From: Thalassovita mediterranea
Lineage (GTDB): Bacteria; Pseudomonadota; Alphaproteobacteria; Rhodobacterales; Rhodobacteraceae
Direction of reading: 5' to 3'
Assembly (NCBI RefSeq): GCF_001458435.1
Contig: NZ_CYSF01000001.1
Location: 62,001-126,000, forward strand
Length of the DNA stretch: 64,000 nucleotides
Within the stretch, counting starts at the first letter, position 1, and every line of letters starts with the position of its first letter. The notes under the pieces are model-generated. The model saw only the letters and a list, made by a program, of their open reading frames with translations. It ran no database searches and was not told where the DNA came from. Below are positions 45,262 to 53,533 of this stretch, one piece after another. The position numbers were made by a program, and so were the translations under genes.

Positions 45262-45501
45262 ATCTGGGCCCTCTCGTATCAGTAATTCAGTCCCAAACGC
45301 ATATAGACAAGGCACCCGCACCAGAAAAGCCCCCTGTCACGGAATGTCGGCTGCAGGGCGATCAAATCCCTGAAAGCACCAGAATGCACGATGTTAGCGC
45401 AGGAAATTTCAAAGATTCGCAAAGGTGCATTCCGGTGCGCGAAATAATGTTGCGCGTGATTTGGCGGGTGCTATAAGAATGCCATCAAAGGAGAGTGCTT
45501 T

Positions 45502-46002
45502 ATGTCTGCTGCGCGGCTGGACCCGATCGACCGTAAAATCCTGGCTGAATTGCAGGCGGATGGCCGCATGACCAACGTAGAGTTGGCCAAGCGCGTCGGC
45601 ATTTCTGCTCCGCCTTGCCTGCGCCGTGTGCGCACGCTGGAAGAGGCGGGCTATATCAAAGGTTACCATGCAGAGGTGGATTCGCGCGAACTGGGCTTTG
45701 AGGTTCAGGTCTACGCGATGGTGGGTCTGCAGTCGCAGGCCGAAAGCGATCTGAGCGAGTTTGAAGCGCGTTGTCGCGATTGGCCGCTGGTTCGTGAATG
45801 CAACATGCTGAACGGCGAGGTGGATTTCATCCTGAAATGCGTGGCGCCTGACCTCAGCACGTTCCAAACCTTCCTCACTGGTGATCTGCTGAAAGCACCA
45901 AACGTGGCGTCGGTCAAAACCTCGCTGGTGATCCGCAGCGCCAAGGATGAACCCGGTGTGCCCTTCGAGGTACTAGAGGAGCGCCTGAGCCGTATGGCCT
46001 AA
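45502..46002 (+). CDS. Lrp/AsnC family transcriptional regulator
   Basis: 166 residues. N-terminal HTH: LDPIDRKILAELQADGRMTNVELAKRVGISAPPCLRRVRTLEEAGYIKGY (7-56). The C-terminal RAM domain (about 70-150) is the effector site and contains VRECNMLNGEVDFILKCVAPDL. AAGGAG lies ahead of the ATG. The 240-base divergent region with trxB contains near-repeats of GTGCGCG/TTGCGCG around 45434-45457 that could be binding sites. Effector probably an amino acid, unidentified. Confidence 0.93.
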   Translation: MSAARLDPIDRKILAELQADGRMTNVELAKRVGISAPPCLRRVRTLEEAGYIKGYHAEVDSRELGFEVQVYAMVGLQSQAESDLSEFEARCRDWPLVRECNMLNGEVDFILKCVAPDLSTFQTFLTGDLLKAPNVASVKTSLVIRSAKDEPGVPFEVLEERLSRMA

Positions 46003-46025
46003 GGCGTCCCACATTTCCTAAATAT

Positions 46026-46784
46026 TTAAGCCCAGTTTAGATCCGCGTCCCGTGACGAGGATTTTTCGTTGCGTAGGGCAGGACCGAAATCCTCCGGCCG
46101 TTTGATATGTGGGAAGAAGGACATGAACAGTTGTTTCATATTCGGTCCCAGCAGGCGCACCCGTTCCAGCGGCGGATGATAGCTGGCCAACTGCACCCCG
46201 TTGGCGATCAACCCACATTGGCGCGGCAACATCAGGTGGAACACCTGCACGCTTGATGGCGGCGATGTGCGGAACACCGAGTGATCATCGACCAGATCCG
46301 CCGCAGGGCTGAGGTTCGGTGTGTTGTCGGGTGATGCAGGGCGCACGATTTCAGCTGCGGGGCCCAGCATCAGGTCCGACTCTGGTCGGGCAAACCCGAA
46401 GGAACCTTGCATCACTCGGGTCAATTGCTGGCTTTCGGGGTGATCGGTGGGGGTGTTCGGCACGATGTTCATCATCCCGCGCCACACTAACGGCTGCAGC
46501 CCGTGATCAACCGTGTCCAGCATCATGCCCGGCATCAGATCTTCGACTGGGCAGGGACCGTTGCTGGTTTTGAATACAGTGCCACGGGCGAATGCGGAAA
46601 AAGCTGCCTCAAGCAGGGGCAGCGCGGGGGCGATTAGGGGGTTGGTAGAGCGTGCTGTCAGGCATTCGTATCGGCGCATCAGCGGTGGGCGTTTCGCTGC
46701 AGCCTGTGGTTTCAGAATGCGAGATTTGGTAGTTGTTGGGGGATAGGGCGCGCGGATCATGTCCGCTGGTGTGATACTGTTCAA
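46026..46784 (-). CDS. Hint (hedgehog/intein-like) domain protein
   Basis: 252 residues. The Hint_2 domain begins FARGTVFKTSNGPCPVEDLMPGMMLDTVDHGLQPLVWRGMM (about 66-106), and is typical of Roseobacter proteins often linked to secreted repeats. The catalytic Cys/Thr expected after a splicing junction cannot be confirmed; a Cys at about residue 78 follows NGP. No autoprocessing partner or secretion signal is seen. Proline-rich N-terminus. The C-terminal half (VQVFHLMLPRQCGLIANGVQLASYHPP) is a conserved tail of the family. Function unknown. Confidence 0.78.
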   Translation of the reverse strand: MNSITPADMIRAPYPPTTTKSRILKPQAAAKRPPLMRRYECLTARSTNPLIAPALPLLEAAFSAFARGTVFKTSNGPCPVEDLMPGMMLDTVDHGLQPLVWRGMMNIVPNTPTDHPESQQLTRVMQGSFGFARPESDLMLGPAAEIVRPASPDNTPNLSPAADLVDDHSVFRTSPPSSVQVFHLMLPRQCGLIANGVQLASYHPPLERVRLLGPNMKQLFMSFFPHIKRPEDFGPALRNEKSSSRDADLNWA

Positions 46785-46885
46785 AACGACAACTCTTTAC
46801 ATAGAACCAACGTTCCCTTGGTGCGAACGCCAGGTGGATGGGGCCCCGAAACAACAGAGGGGTGCCGATCCGTGAAGGGAAGAGA

Positions 46886-46910
46886 CCGCCCCAGTTGGGG
46901 CGGCCCTTTA
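46886..46910. terminator. GC hairpin downstream of the 42-residue peptide gene
   Basis: CCGCCCC (46886-46892), AGTT loop, GGGGCGG (46897-46903), then CCCTTTA on the plus strand and TCTCTTCCCTT on the minus strand. Probably a weak terminator for the small peptide gene. Confidence 0.5.
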
Positions 46911-46997
46911 CTTGGGTACTTACATCACTCGTTACAAAAGCTTGTGACAGGAGAGATGGGGGTCAGCTAAGTACATGAGCAGGGCTCAAGGGGGCAC

Positions 46998-47126
46998 TTA
47001 GGCGGCTTTCTTGGTCACCGTTTTGGGCGCCGCTGAAGTTGCCTTGCGCGCGGCCCAAGGCAGCGTGGGCAGGTCGGTTTGCGACGTGGCGATTACGGAT
47101 TTCATCCAGCGTTTCTGACGTTTCAT
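46998..47126 (-). CDS. Small basic protein, 42 residues
   Basis: Found by reading the minus strand between the Hint gene and pgeF. AGGAG lies eight bases ahead of the ATG at 47126. The peptide starts MKRQKRWMKSVIATSQTD, continues LPTLPWAARKATSAAPKT and ends VTKKAA. It is strongly basic at both ends, with a conserved-looking LPWA block in the middle. Short basic proteins of this pattern are widespread in Rhodobacteraceae and annotated hypothetical. It may be a nucleic-acid or ribosome-associated protein, but this is a guess. No signal peptide or membrane helix. Confidence 0.7.
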   Translation of the reverse strand: MKRQKRWMKSVIATSQTDLPTLPWAARKATSAAPKTVTKKAA

Positions 47127-47378
47127 CTTGGTTACTCCTGCTCACTCGAATTTGTGGGCGGTGCGGGTTTGTTCCGCGCCTTGGTTGAGCCCAATATGGC
47201 GATCCATTGGGGCCAAGATGGGGCAGGTGTCGGGGCAAATGGGGCAATTTTGTGATTGCGAAATTTGTTGGTGCGTTTCTGCTATTGCACTGGGAAGTAT
47301 GTGAAAATTTAGCGTGCTGCCTAAGGTTGCAGCACGTTGCATGGCTAAAATGTGGTTGGATGTTTCACTTTTCCGCCC

Positions 47379-48134
47379 TCAAAGGCGGATGCAGGAAATC
47401 AGCCGGCCGTAATCAGCCTGCTCGCGGTGCGTGGCGAGTCGGTAGGAATAGAATCGCATCGGGTCGCTATATGTACAGTGGCCGGACCATTGGGCCTGCC
47501 CCACGCCAGCAGCGCGCAGCTTGGCTAAACCCAGGGCAGGCAGGTCAAACTGGTGACGATCACCACGACCGGGGGCGAAGAAGCGGGCGTTTGCTGCGTC
47601 CTGTGCGATGAATTGATCGCGCAGTTCTGGCCCGACCTCATAGGCACGCTGGCTGATGCAGGGGCCGACAACCGCATGGATGTTTTCGCGTTTCGCGCCA
47701 AGGCTCTCCATCGCGGCTACGGTGTTTTCCAGCACCCCCTCGACCGCACCGCGCCACCCTGCATGCGCTGCCCCAATGACGCCAGCATGGGCATCGCTGA
47801 ACAGGACCGGCTGGCAATCCGCGGTCAGAATCCCCAGCGCCAGACCGGGGGTGGCGGTGACGATGGCGTCTGCCTTGGGCTTTTCGTCCTGCGGACCTTC
47901 GACAATGGCAACATCTGCCGAATGCACCTGATGCACTGTCACCAGATGGCTCAACGGGACATCCATCGCCTCGGCCACACGGGCGCGGTTGATTTCGACA
48001 ATTTCGGTCTGATCGCTGGATCCTTGGCCGCAGTTTAGCCCTTCAAACACGCCGGAGGATGCGCCGCCGCGACGGGTGAAGAAGCCATGCTGCATCGGCG
48101 CCAGCAGGTCAGAGGTCAGAATGTCCAGTGTCAT
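47379..48134 (-). CDS. pgeF: Purine nucleoside phosphorylase/polyphenol oxidase family protein (PgeF/YfiH)
   Basis: 251-residue laccase-domain protein. Copper/zinc-site blocks are visible: FFTRRGGASSGVFEGLNCG, DCQPVLFSDAHAGVIGAAHAGWRGAVEGVLENTVAAM and VGPCISQRAYEVGPE. Homologues edit peptidoglycan precursors (PgeF) and cleave adenosine or oxidise phenolics in vitro. It is the last gene of lgt-midA-pgeF; its start overlaps the midA stop by four bases. Confidence 0.9.
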   Translation of the reverse strand: MTLDILTSDLLAPMQHGFFTRRGGASSGVFEGLNCGQGSSDQTEIVEINRARVAEAMDVPLSHLVTVHQVHSADVAIVEGPQDEKPKADAIVTATPGLALGILTADCQPVLFSDAHAGVIGAAHAGWRGAVEGVLENTVAAMESLGAKRENIHAVVGPCISQRAYEVGPELRDQFIAQDAANARFFAPGRGDRHQFDLPALGLAKLRAAGVGQAQWSGHCTYSDPMRFYSYRLATHREQADYGRLISCIRL

Positions 48135-49195
48135 ACGTCAAATCCCGGTAGGGGTGTCTTCGTCGCTGGATACAGGCCCAGCACCTTAAAGAGCGTCCCC
48201 ATTTCATCAGGGTGCGTCAAGCGGCGATGTGCCGCCACCAGATCATCCAGCGCAGCGTCTGTTGCGCGTGCCGCCAGTGCCTGCGCCCGCCCAGTGATGC
48301 CAAGGCGTTCCAGAAAAACGCCCTGTGTGGTCAGGCCTGTATGGGCGGCAGGCGCTGCCGCCTTGGCCAGTGTTTCAAAATCCACATGAGCGGTCAGGTC
48401 CGCCTCACCGGGGCCAGCAAGCGGGTTCACCTTTTGGTGTGCTTTCACCGCCTGTAGCGTGTCGCCCTGGCTGCGCCAGCCGCCATAATCGAAAATCAGC
48501 GCCGCGCCGCCGTGGTCTGCGATTCGACGACCCAGTTCGGCGGCCAGTGGCGCGGCGGGGGTACAGACCTCGACCATGTCGCCGGTTTCTGTGTCGTCCA
48601 GACGGTGTTCCAGCGCTGCAACCGGTGCGATGCCGCCAAGGGCAAAGCCCAGATCGCCATCCTGCGCGATCACTCGCTTTTCGCGCCAACCCTCACCATC
48701 ACGGATGAACTGGCGGATCGGTAGGGCGTCAAAAAACTCGTTTGCAACGAACCACAGCGGTGCTTCGGGTAGGTCAGCGATACTGTCGTGCCATGTGACG
48801 CTGTGGCCTGCCAGCATCTCTTGCTGCTTGGCGCGCAGAATGGGTGACGCTTCTACCAGATGTACGCTCAGCGCGGCATGAAACCCCGGCACTGCGCGGG
48901 TGGCGCGCAGTATATCGGCCATCAAGGTGCCGCGCCCCGGTCCGGCCTCGGCCAGAACAATCTGATTGGGTGCGCCTTGATCCAGCCAGCTTTGTGCCAG
49001 CGCCAGACCGACCAACTCGCCAAACATCTGGCTAATCTCTGGCGCGGTGGTGAAATCGCCGGTGACGCCCAAGGGATCGCGGGTGGTGTAATAGCCAAGG
49101 GTCGGGTGCAGCAGGCAGTCCGCCATGAAATCAGCGACGGTTAGCGGACCGGTGTCGTTGATCCGTTCCAGCAGATGACCCAGCATTGCACTCAT
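48131..49195 (-). CDS. SAM-dependent methyltransferase, MidA/NDUFAF7 family
   Basis: 354 residues. The N-terminal MTVADFM-like block (GPLTVADFMADCLLHPTLGYYTTRDPLG) and GDFTTAPEISQMFGELVGL are the family signature; the SAM-binding motif is IVLAEAGPGRGTLMADILR, and LWFVANEFFDALPIRQF follows. In mitochondria the homologue methylates an arginine of complex I subunit NDUFS2 during assembly; a role in respiratory complex I maturation is plausible here. The gene overlaps lgt and pgeF by four bases each. Confidence 0.92.
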   Translation of the reverse strand: MSAMLGHLLERINDTGPLTVADFMADCLLHPTLGYYTTRDPLGVTGDFTTAPEISQMFGELVGLALAQSWLDQGAPNQIVLAEAGPGRGTLMADILRATRAVPGFHAALSVHLVEASPILRAKQQEMLAGHSVTWHDSIADLPEAPLWFVANEFFDALPIRQFIRDGEGWREKRVIAQDGDLGFALGGIAPVAALEHRLDDTETGDMVEVCTPAAPLAAELGRRIADHGGAALIFDYGGWRSQGDTLQAVKAHQKVNPLAGPGEADLTAHVDFETLAKAAAPAAHTGLTTQGVFLERLGITGRAQALAARATDAALDDLVAAHRRLTHPDEMGTLFKVLGLYPATKTPLPGFDV

Positions 49196-50094
49196 GCGAT
49201 TGCCCCTGTGCGGGCACGCTTGCGGGCCCAGATCATGATCGCGATTCCGCCCAGCAACATCGGCAGCGAAAAGAGCTGCCCCATGGTGACGCCCGCAGGC
49301 CCCATCTGGATCACATAGCCCATCGGATTATCCAACGTGATGAACTGATCATCGGCCTGACGGAAAAATTCAACGATGAACCGCGACAGCCCATAGCCTG
49401 CCACAAACAGCCCCATCAACTGACCCGGCACCTTCAGCGCGCCACGGCGGAAGGCAAGGACCAGTAGCAGCGTGCCAAGGATCAAACCCTCCAGCGCCGC
49501 CTCGTATAGTTGCGACGGGTGGCGTGCACATAGCCCAACCACCCCTTCGCAGGTTTGTGCTGATGGTCCGGGGAAGGCGACGCCCCACGGCACATCCGTC
49601 GGGCGGCCCCACAATTCACCATTGATGAAGTTGGCCACACGGCCCAGCAGCAACCCCGTTGGCACCGCCAGCGCCAGACTGTCCCCAAGGCTGAGGCGAT
49701 TGACCCCCTGGCGTCCGGCCCAAATCCACGCAGCGACCACAACGCCTAGGAAACCACCATGAAACGCCATGCCGCCCTGCCAGACCATCAGGATCTCGCT
49801 GGGATTGTCGATGTAATAGGCGGGTCGGTAAAACAGCACATAGCCCAGACGTCCGCCCAAAATGACGCCAAGGATGATCCACGTCAGCAAATCCTCGACC
49901 TGCGATTTGGTCATCGGCGCGGCGTCACCCGGCCACAGATGTGGACGCGACACCGCCATGTTGATCAGCCGCCAGCCGACCAGAATGCCCGCGATATAGG
50001 CCAGTGCATACCAGCGCAGCGCGAAGGTGATGCCAAAGAGGGAGATTGAAAAAATCTCGGGCGAGAGGTTCGGGAAATGGATCATTGCCTGCAT
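49192..50094 (-). CDS. lgt: Phosphatidylglycerol-prolipoprotein diacylglyceryl transferase
   Basis: 300 residues, integral membrane enzyme that transfers diacylglycerol to the lipobox cysteine of prolipoproteins, first step of lipoprotein maturation. About seven hydrophobic segments. The signature is GRVANFINGELWGRPTDVPWGVAFP near residue 150, and ILGGRLGYVLFYRPAYY precedes it. Starts could be Met1 or Met4. First gene of lgt-midA-pgeF. Confidence 0.96.
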   Translation of the reverse strand: MQAMIHFPNLSPEIFSISLFGITFALRWYALAYIAGILVGWRLINMAVSRPHLWPGDAAPMTKSQVEDLLTWIILGVILGGRLGYVLFYRPAYYIDNPSEILMVWQGGMAFHGGFLGVVVAAWIWAGRQGVNRLSLGDSLALAVPTGLLLGRVANFINGELWGRPTDVPWGVAFPGPSAQTCEGVVGLCARHPSQLYEAALEGLILGTLLLVLAFRRGALKVPGQLMGLFVAGYGLSRFIVEFFRQADDQFITLDNPMGYVIQMGPAGVTMGQLFSLPMLLGGIAIMIWARKRARTGAIA

Positions 50095-50220
50095 GTGCGT
50101 CTCTGTGCCTCTGGGGGGTGGGTGAAGTCAACCTTGTGAACCGCCGCGTTCCGTCCCATATAGGGGGAAATTCTACACGTCCCATAACCCAAGGGACAAT
50201 TGGTAACGGTGGAGAGCCAG

Positions 50221-50466
50221 ATGCAGACCCGCAACAAGTTTCTTGATGATATGTCGCAGCTGATGACCAACGCGATGGGCGTGGCCCAAGGCGCGAAGGA
50301 CGAAGCGGAAAACGCGATGAAAAGCATGATGGATCGCTGGCTGGCAGACCGCGATTTCGTCACCCGCGAAGAGTTCGACGCCGTGCGCGCCATGGCGCAG
50401 AAAGCCCGTGAGGAAAACGAGGCGCTGAAGGCGCGTCTGGATGCGCTGGAAGCGGCTCAGAAATAA
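50221..50466 (+). CDS. ubiK: UbiK family accessory factor (YqiC-like)
   Basis: 81 residues from the ATG at 50221 with GGTGGAG ahead; the ORF opens 21 bases earlier. The N-terminal amphipathic helix reads FLDDMSQLMTNAMGVAQGAKDEAENAMKSMMDRWLADRDFV, followed by a coiled coil ending ALKARLDALEA, typical of the trimeric UbiK/BMFP family. UbiK assists the ubiquinone biosynthesis complex in Proteobacteria. It is divergent from lgt. Confidence 0.87.
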   Translation: MQTRNKFLDDMSQLMTNAMGVAQGAKDEAENAMKSMMDRWLADRDFVTREEFDAVRAMAQKAREENEALKARLDALEAAQK

Positions 50467-50773
50467 ACGCCGCCTGTTTCGGTGTTAAGAATATAGGGCG
50501 CGCCCGACCTTTCGGGGGCGCCTTTACTTTGTGCATTGGCGGGTCTTTGCCCAAATACCCACAGCTTATCGCGCTTAGATTCAATTCATCCACAACTTAT
50601 TGCGGTTATCCCCAAGGGTGGGGGTTTACAGGATTCACCATCACAGGCACCATATCTGGTAATGTCGGGGGCTATTCACCGACCATTTAGAACAGGCATC
50701 AAACAACCGTGCGCCGTCAGGCCCGCAGCGAAGTAGCTGGTTTGTATGTCGAGCAGTTGCGTGAGGTGAAAAG
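50467..50773. other. 307-base gap between ubiK and the YbjN gene
   Basis: No gene seen. A hairpin at 50497-50522 (GGCGCGCCCG with CGGGGGCGCC, one mismatch) probably terminates ubiK. Beyond it are DnaA-box-like words, TCATCCACA (50586-50594) and TTATCCCCA (50606-50614), each one mismatch from TTATCCACA. The region is not AT-rich. The promoter of the YbjN gene should lie in the last 150 bases. Confidence 0.5.
50497..50526 (+). terminator. Terminator after ubiK
   Basis: GGCGC.CCCG (50497-50506) pairs with CGGG.GCGCC (50513-50522) around six bases with one mismatch, followed by TTTACTTT. Confidence 0.65.
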
Positions 50774-51274
50774 ATGGCTTTGACAGAGCAGTTCATCGGT
50801 GAAGATATGCACCCGATCGACCTCGTCGAATATATCGCGGAACATCACCAGTGGGATTTTGACCGCATTGCCGAAGATCAGATCGCTATGGCGGTCGAAG
50901 GGCAATGGCGCACCTACACATTGACCCTTGCGTGGTCTGAACAAGAAGAGGCGCTGCGCCTTATCTGCACGTTCGAGATGGAACCGCCCAAGGACAAATT
51001 GCCCGCGATCTACGAAATGCTGAATGCGATCAATGATCAGATCTGGTCCGGCAGCTTTACTTTCTGGGAAGAGCAGAACCTGATGGTGTTCCGCTATGGT
51101 CTGCTGTTGGCCGGTGGTCAGGATGCCAGCGCGGAACAGGTAGATATGATGATCGGCGCCGCCGTGGCGAACGCCGAGCGCTATTACCCGGCTATGCAGT
51201 TGTTGGTCTGGGGCGGGCGGACGCCACAGGACGCGATCCAAGTCGCCATTGCAGAGGCCTTTGGTCGCGCGTAA
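50774..51274 (+). CDS. YbjN domain-containing protein
   Basis: 166 residues. The family core is visible: LVEYIAEHHQWDFDRIAEDQIAMAVEGQWRTYTLTLAW, then LRLICTFEMEPPKDKLPAIYEMLNAINDQIWSGSFTF and YYPAMQLLVWGGRTPQDAIQVAIAEAFG. YbjN proteins are found in many Proteobacteria and may act as chaperone-like or sensory proteins; the function is unclear. In Rhodobacterales it precedes proC, as here, 36 bases apart. Confidence 0.85.
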   Translation: MALTEQFIGEDMHPIDLVEYIAEHHQWDFDRIAEDQIAMAVEGQWRTYTLTLAWSEQEEALRLICTFEMEPPKDKLPAIYEMLNAINDQIWSGSFTFWEEQNLMVFRYGLLLAGGQDASAEQVDMMIGAAVANAERYYPAMQLLVWGGRTPQDAIQVAIAEAFGRA

Positions 51275-51310
51275 CACTTCGCCCCAAGACATCTGATCAA
51301 AGGGGCAATC

Positions 51311-52126
51311 ATGGATATGCAGCATCTGGCCGATAAGGGCCTCGTACTCTTGGGCTGTGGCAAGATGGGGTCGGCGATGCTGGCCGGTTGGCTGAAGGAT
51401 GGGCTGCCCGCCACCTCAGTTCATGTGCTGGACCCTTACCCGTCGGACTGGCTGCAAGGCACGGGCGTTCACATCAACACTGACCTGCCTGCAGATCCCG
51501 CCATCGTTCTGGTGGCCGTGAAACCTCAAATGATGGGCGAGGCACTGCCGACACTGGCGGCGATGGGCAATGGCAATACGGTCTTTGTCTCGGTTGCGGC
51601 AGGCACACCGATTGCGCAGTTTGAAGCGGTGTTGGGCGAACAAACACCGATCGTGCGCGCGATGCCCAACACACCCGCTGCGATTGGCCGTGGCATCACC
51701 GCGATCATCGGAAACCCCCATGTCAGCGCCTCCGCGCTTGACTTGGCGGATCAACTGCTGGCCGCCATCGGTCAGGTGGTACGTCTGGAAACCGAGGATC
51801 AGATTGATGCAGTGACCGGCGTTTCCGGCTCTGGCCCCGCCTATGTGTTCCACCTGATTGAAACGCTGGCACAGGCGGGGCAGGCACAGGGCCTGCCTGC
51901 CGATCTGGCAATGCAGTTGGCCAAGGCCACCGTCGGCGGCGCAGGTGCACTGGCCGAGGTGGCGGAGGAAGATCCGACGCAACTGCGCATCAACGTGACC
52001 AGCCCCAATGGCACCACGCAGGCCGCGCTGGAGGTGTTGATGGACGAAGGTAACGGCTTCCCTAATCTGCTGGCCCGTGCGGTCGATGCCGCGGTCAAAC
52101 GATCAAAGGAGCTGGCCCGTGGCTGA
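51311..52126 (+). CDS. proC: Pyrroline-5-carboxylate reductase
   Basis: Last step of proline synthesis: reduces P5C with NAD(P)H. 271 residues. The N-terminal fold reads VLLGCGKMGSAMLAGWL (11-27), followed by VAVKPQMMGEAL, VRAMPNTPAAIGRGI, and the family signature VTGVSGSGPAYVFHLIETLAQAG. The C-terminus TSPNGTTQAALEVLMDEG is conserved. Its end overlaps the csaA start by eight bases. Confidence 0.95.
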   Translation: MDMQHLADKGLVLLGCGKMGSAMLAGWLKDGLPATSVHVLDPYPSDWLQGTGVHINTDLPADPAIVLVAVKPQMMGEALPTLAAMGNGNTVFVSVAAGTPIAQFEAVLGEQTPIVRAMPNTPAAIGRGITAIIGNPHVSASALDLADQLLAAIGQVVRLETEDQIDAVTGVSGSGPAYVFHLIETLAQAGQAQGLPADLAMQLAKATVGGAGALAEVAEEDPTQLRINVTSPNGTTQAALEVLMDEGNGFPNLLARAVDAAVKRSKELARG

Positions 52127-52460
52127 TGACATCACGTTCGACGACTTCCTCAAGGTGGATATCCGCGCCGGTCGTGTGACCCGCGCTGAGCCGTACCCAG
52201 AGGCGCGCAAGCCCGCGATCAAGATGTGGATCGATTTCGGCCCCGAAATTGGCGAGAAGAAGACATCGGCACAGGTCACGGCGCACTACACGCCAGAGGC
52301 GTTGGTCGGCAAACAGGTGATGGCGGTGGTAAACTTCCCACCGCGTCAGATCGGGCGGTTCATGTCCGAGGTGTTGGTTCTGGGTGTTTCAGATGCTGAG
52401 GGCGGGATTGTGCTGTTGTCGCCCGATCAGGAAGTGCCGCTGGGCGGGAGGATGCACTGA
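52119..52460 (+). CDS. csaA: tRNA-binding protein CsaA
   Basis: 113 residues from a GTG at 52119, eight bases before the end of proC, with AAAGGA ahead; the ORF extends upstream within proC. OB-fold tRNA-binding domain like the methionyl-tRNA synthetase C-terminal part: FDDFLKVDIRAGRVTRAEPYPEARKPAIKMWIDFG and VMAVVNFPPRQIGRFMSEVLVLGV. Chaperone-like tRNA-binding role proposed for the Bacillus homologue. Its stop overlaps the next start by one base. Confidence 0.93.
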   Translation: MADDITFDDFLKVDIRAGRVTRAEPYPEARKPAIKMWIDFGPEIGEKKTSAQVTAHYTPEALVGKQVMAVVNFPPRQIGRFMSEVLVLGVSDAEGGIVLLSPDQEVPLGGRMH

Positions 52461-53440
52461 TGACTGCCACAACCCGCGCCCGCGCCAATCCGCCCCGTGT
52501 ATTGATCGCCCGCCCAATGCCCGCCGCTGTGCGTGCGCGGGCAGAGGAATTGTTTGACGTGGAATGGCGCGACAGCAATGCGCCAATGTCAGATGCGGAA
52601 ATGCGCTCCGCACTTGCGCTTTATGATGGGATCATGCCCACCCTCGGTGATCGGTTCAGTGCCGAGATTTTTGCCGAATTTGGCCGTCCGCGCTGCCGCA
52701 TTCTGGCAAACTTCGGCGTTGGATATAATCATATCGACGTGGAGGCTGCCCGCGGGCATGGGGTGACGGTCACCAACACGCCGGGGGCTGTGACGGACGC
52801 CACTGCGGATGTGGCGATGACCCTGATGCTGATGTCCGCCCGCCGCGCTGGCGAAGGTGAACGGTTGGTGCGCGCGGGCCTGTGGACTGGCTGGCATCCC
52901 ACCCAGATGCTGGGCCTGCATGTCAGTGGCAAAACCGTTGGCATCATCGGCATGGGCCGCATCGGTCAGGCGATTGCGCGGCGGTGTCACTACGGATTTG
53001 GCATGAATGTGCTCTACGCCAACAGATCCGCCAAAACGGTGGATTTCCCCGCTCAACAGCTTCCGTTGCATGAACTCGCGGCGCAGGCCGATGTGGTTAT
53101 CGTCGCGGTTCCGGGCGGGCCAGATACACATCATATGATCGGTGCAGATGTCTTTGGCGCGATGCAGCCGCACGCACATTTCATCAATATCGCCCGTGGT
53201 GATGTGGTGGATGAGGCGGCATTGATTGTGGCACTGCAACAGGGGCAGATCGCTGGTGCAGGCCTGGATGTCTATGAATTTGAACCCAAGGTGCCAGAGG
53301 CATTGCGCCAATTGGAAAACGTCACCCTGCTGCCGCATCTGGGCACCGCTGCCGAAGAGGTGCGGTCTGATATGGGGCTGATGGCATTGAACAATCTGCA
53401 GGCGTTTTTTGCCGGAGAAACCCCCGCAAATGCTGTTTAG
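52460..53440 (+). CDS. D-2-hydroxyacid dehydrogenase (glyoxylate/hydroxypyruvate reductase-like)
   Basis: 326 residues, NAD(P)-dependent. Rossmann motif VGIIGMGRIGQAIARR is near residue 160; catalytic Arg lies in INIARGDVVDEAAL, Glu in DVYEFEP and His in LLPHLGTA, the Arg-Glu-His set of the D-isomer-specific family. Closest in pattern to D-glycerate dehydrogenase / glyoxylate reductase. It follows csaA, sharing one base, so is probably part of proC-csaA. Substrate not certain. Confidence 0.9.
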   Translation: MTATTRARANPPRVLIARPMPAAVRARAEELFDVEWRDSNAPMSDAEMRSALALYDGIMPTLGDRFSAEIFAEFGRPRCRILANFGVGYNHIDVEAARGHGVTVTNTPGAVTDATADVAMTLMLMSARRAGEGERLVRAGLWTGWHPTQMLGLHVSGKTVGIIGMGRIGQAIARRCHYGFGMNVLYANRSAKTVDFPAQQLPLHELAAQADVVIVAVPGGPDTHHMIGADVFGAMQPHAHFINIARGDVVDEAALIVALQQGQIAGAGLDVYEFEPKVPEALRQLENVTLLPHLGTAAEEVRSDMGLMALNNLQAFFAGETPANAV

Positions 53441-53533
53441 ACAGGCCGAATAGAGCCGAAGTTCCCCAGCGGCAACTCTTGACCATTTGGTGCCGTTGGG
53501 GTGATCTATAACCCAGTTTTTTCGGGGGATCCC

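Noticed and set aside
46963-47247. 94-residue minus-strand frame covering the small basic peptide gene
   Set aside because: It is in a different frame from the 42-residue gene, lacks a ribosome site and reads as low-complexity Arg/Pro sequence.
50555-50614. DnaA-box-like words upstream of the YbjN gene suggesting an origin
   Set aside because: Only two words are one mismatch from TTATCCACA, the region is not AT-rich, and none of the usual origin-linked genes is adjacent. Strand composition skew could not be computed.
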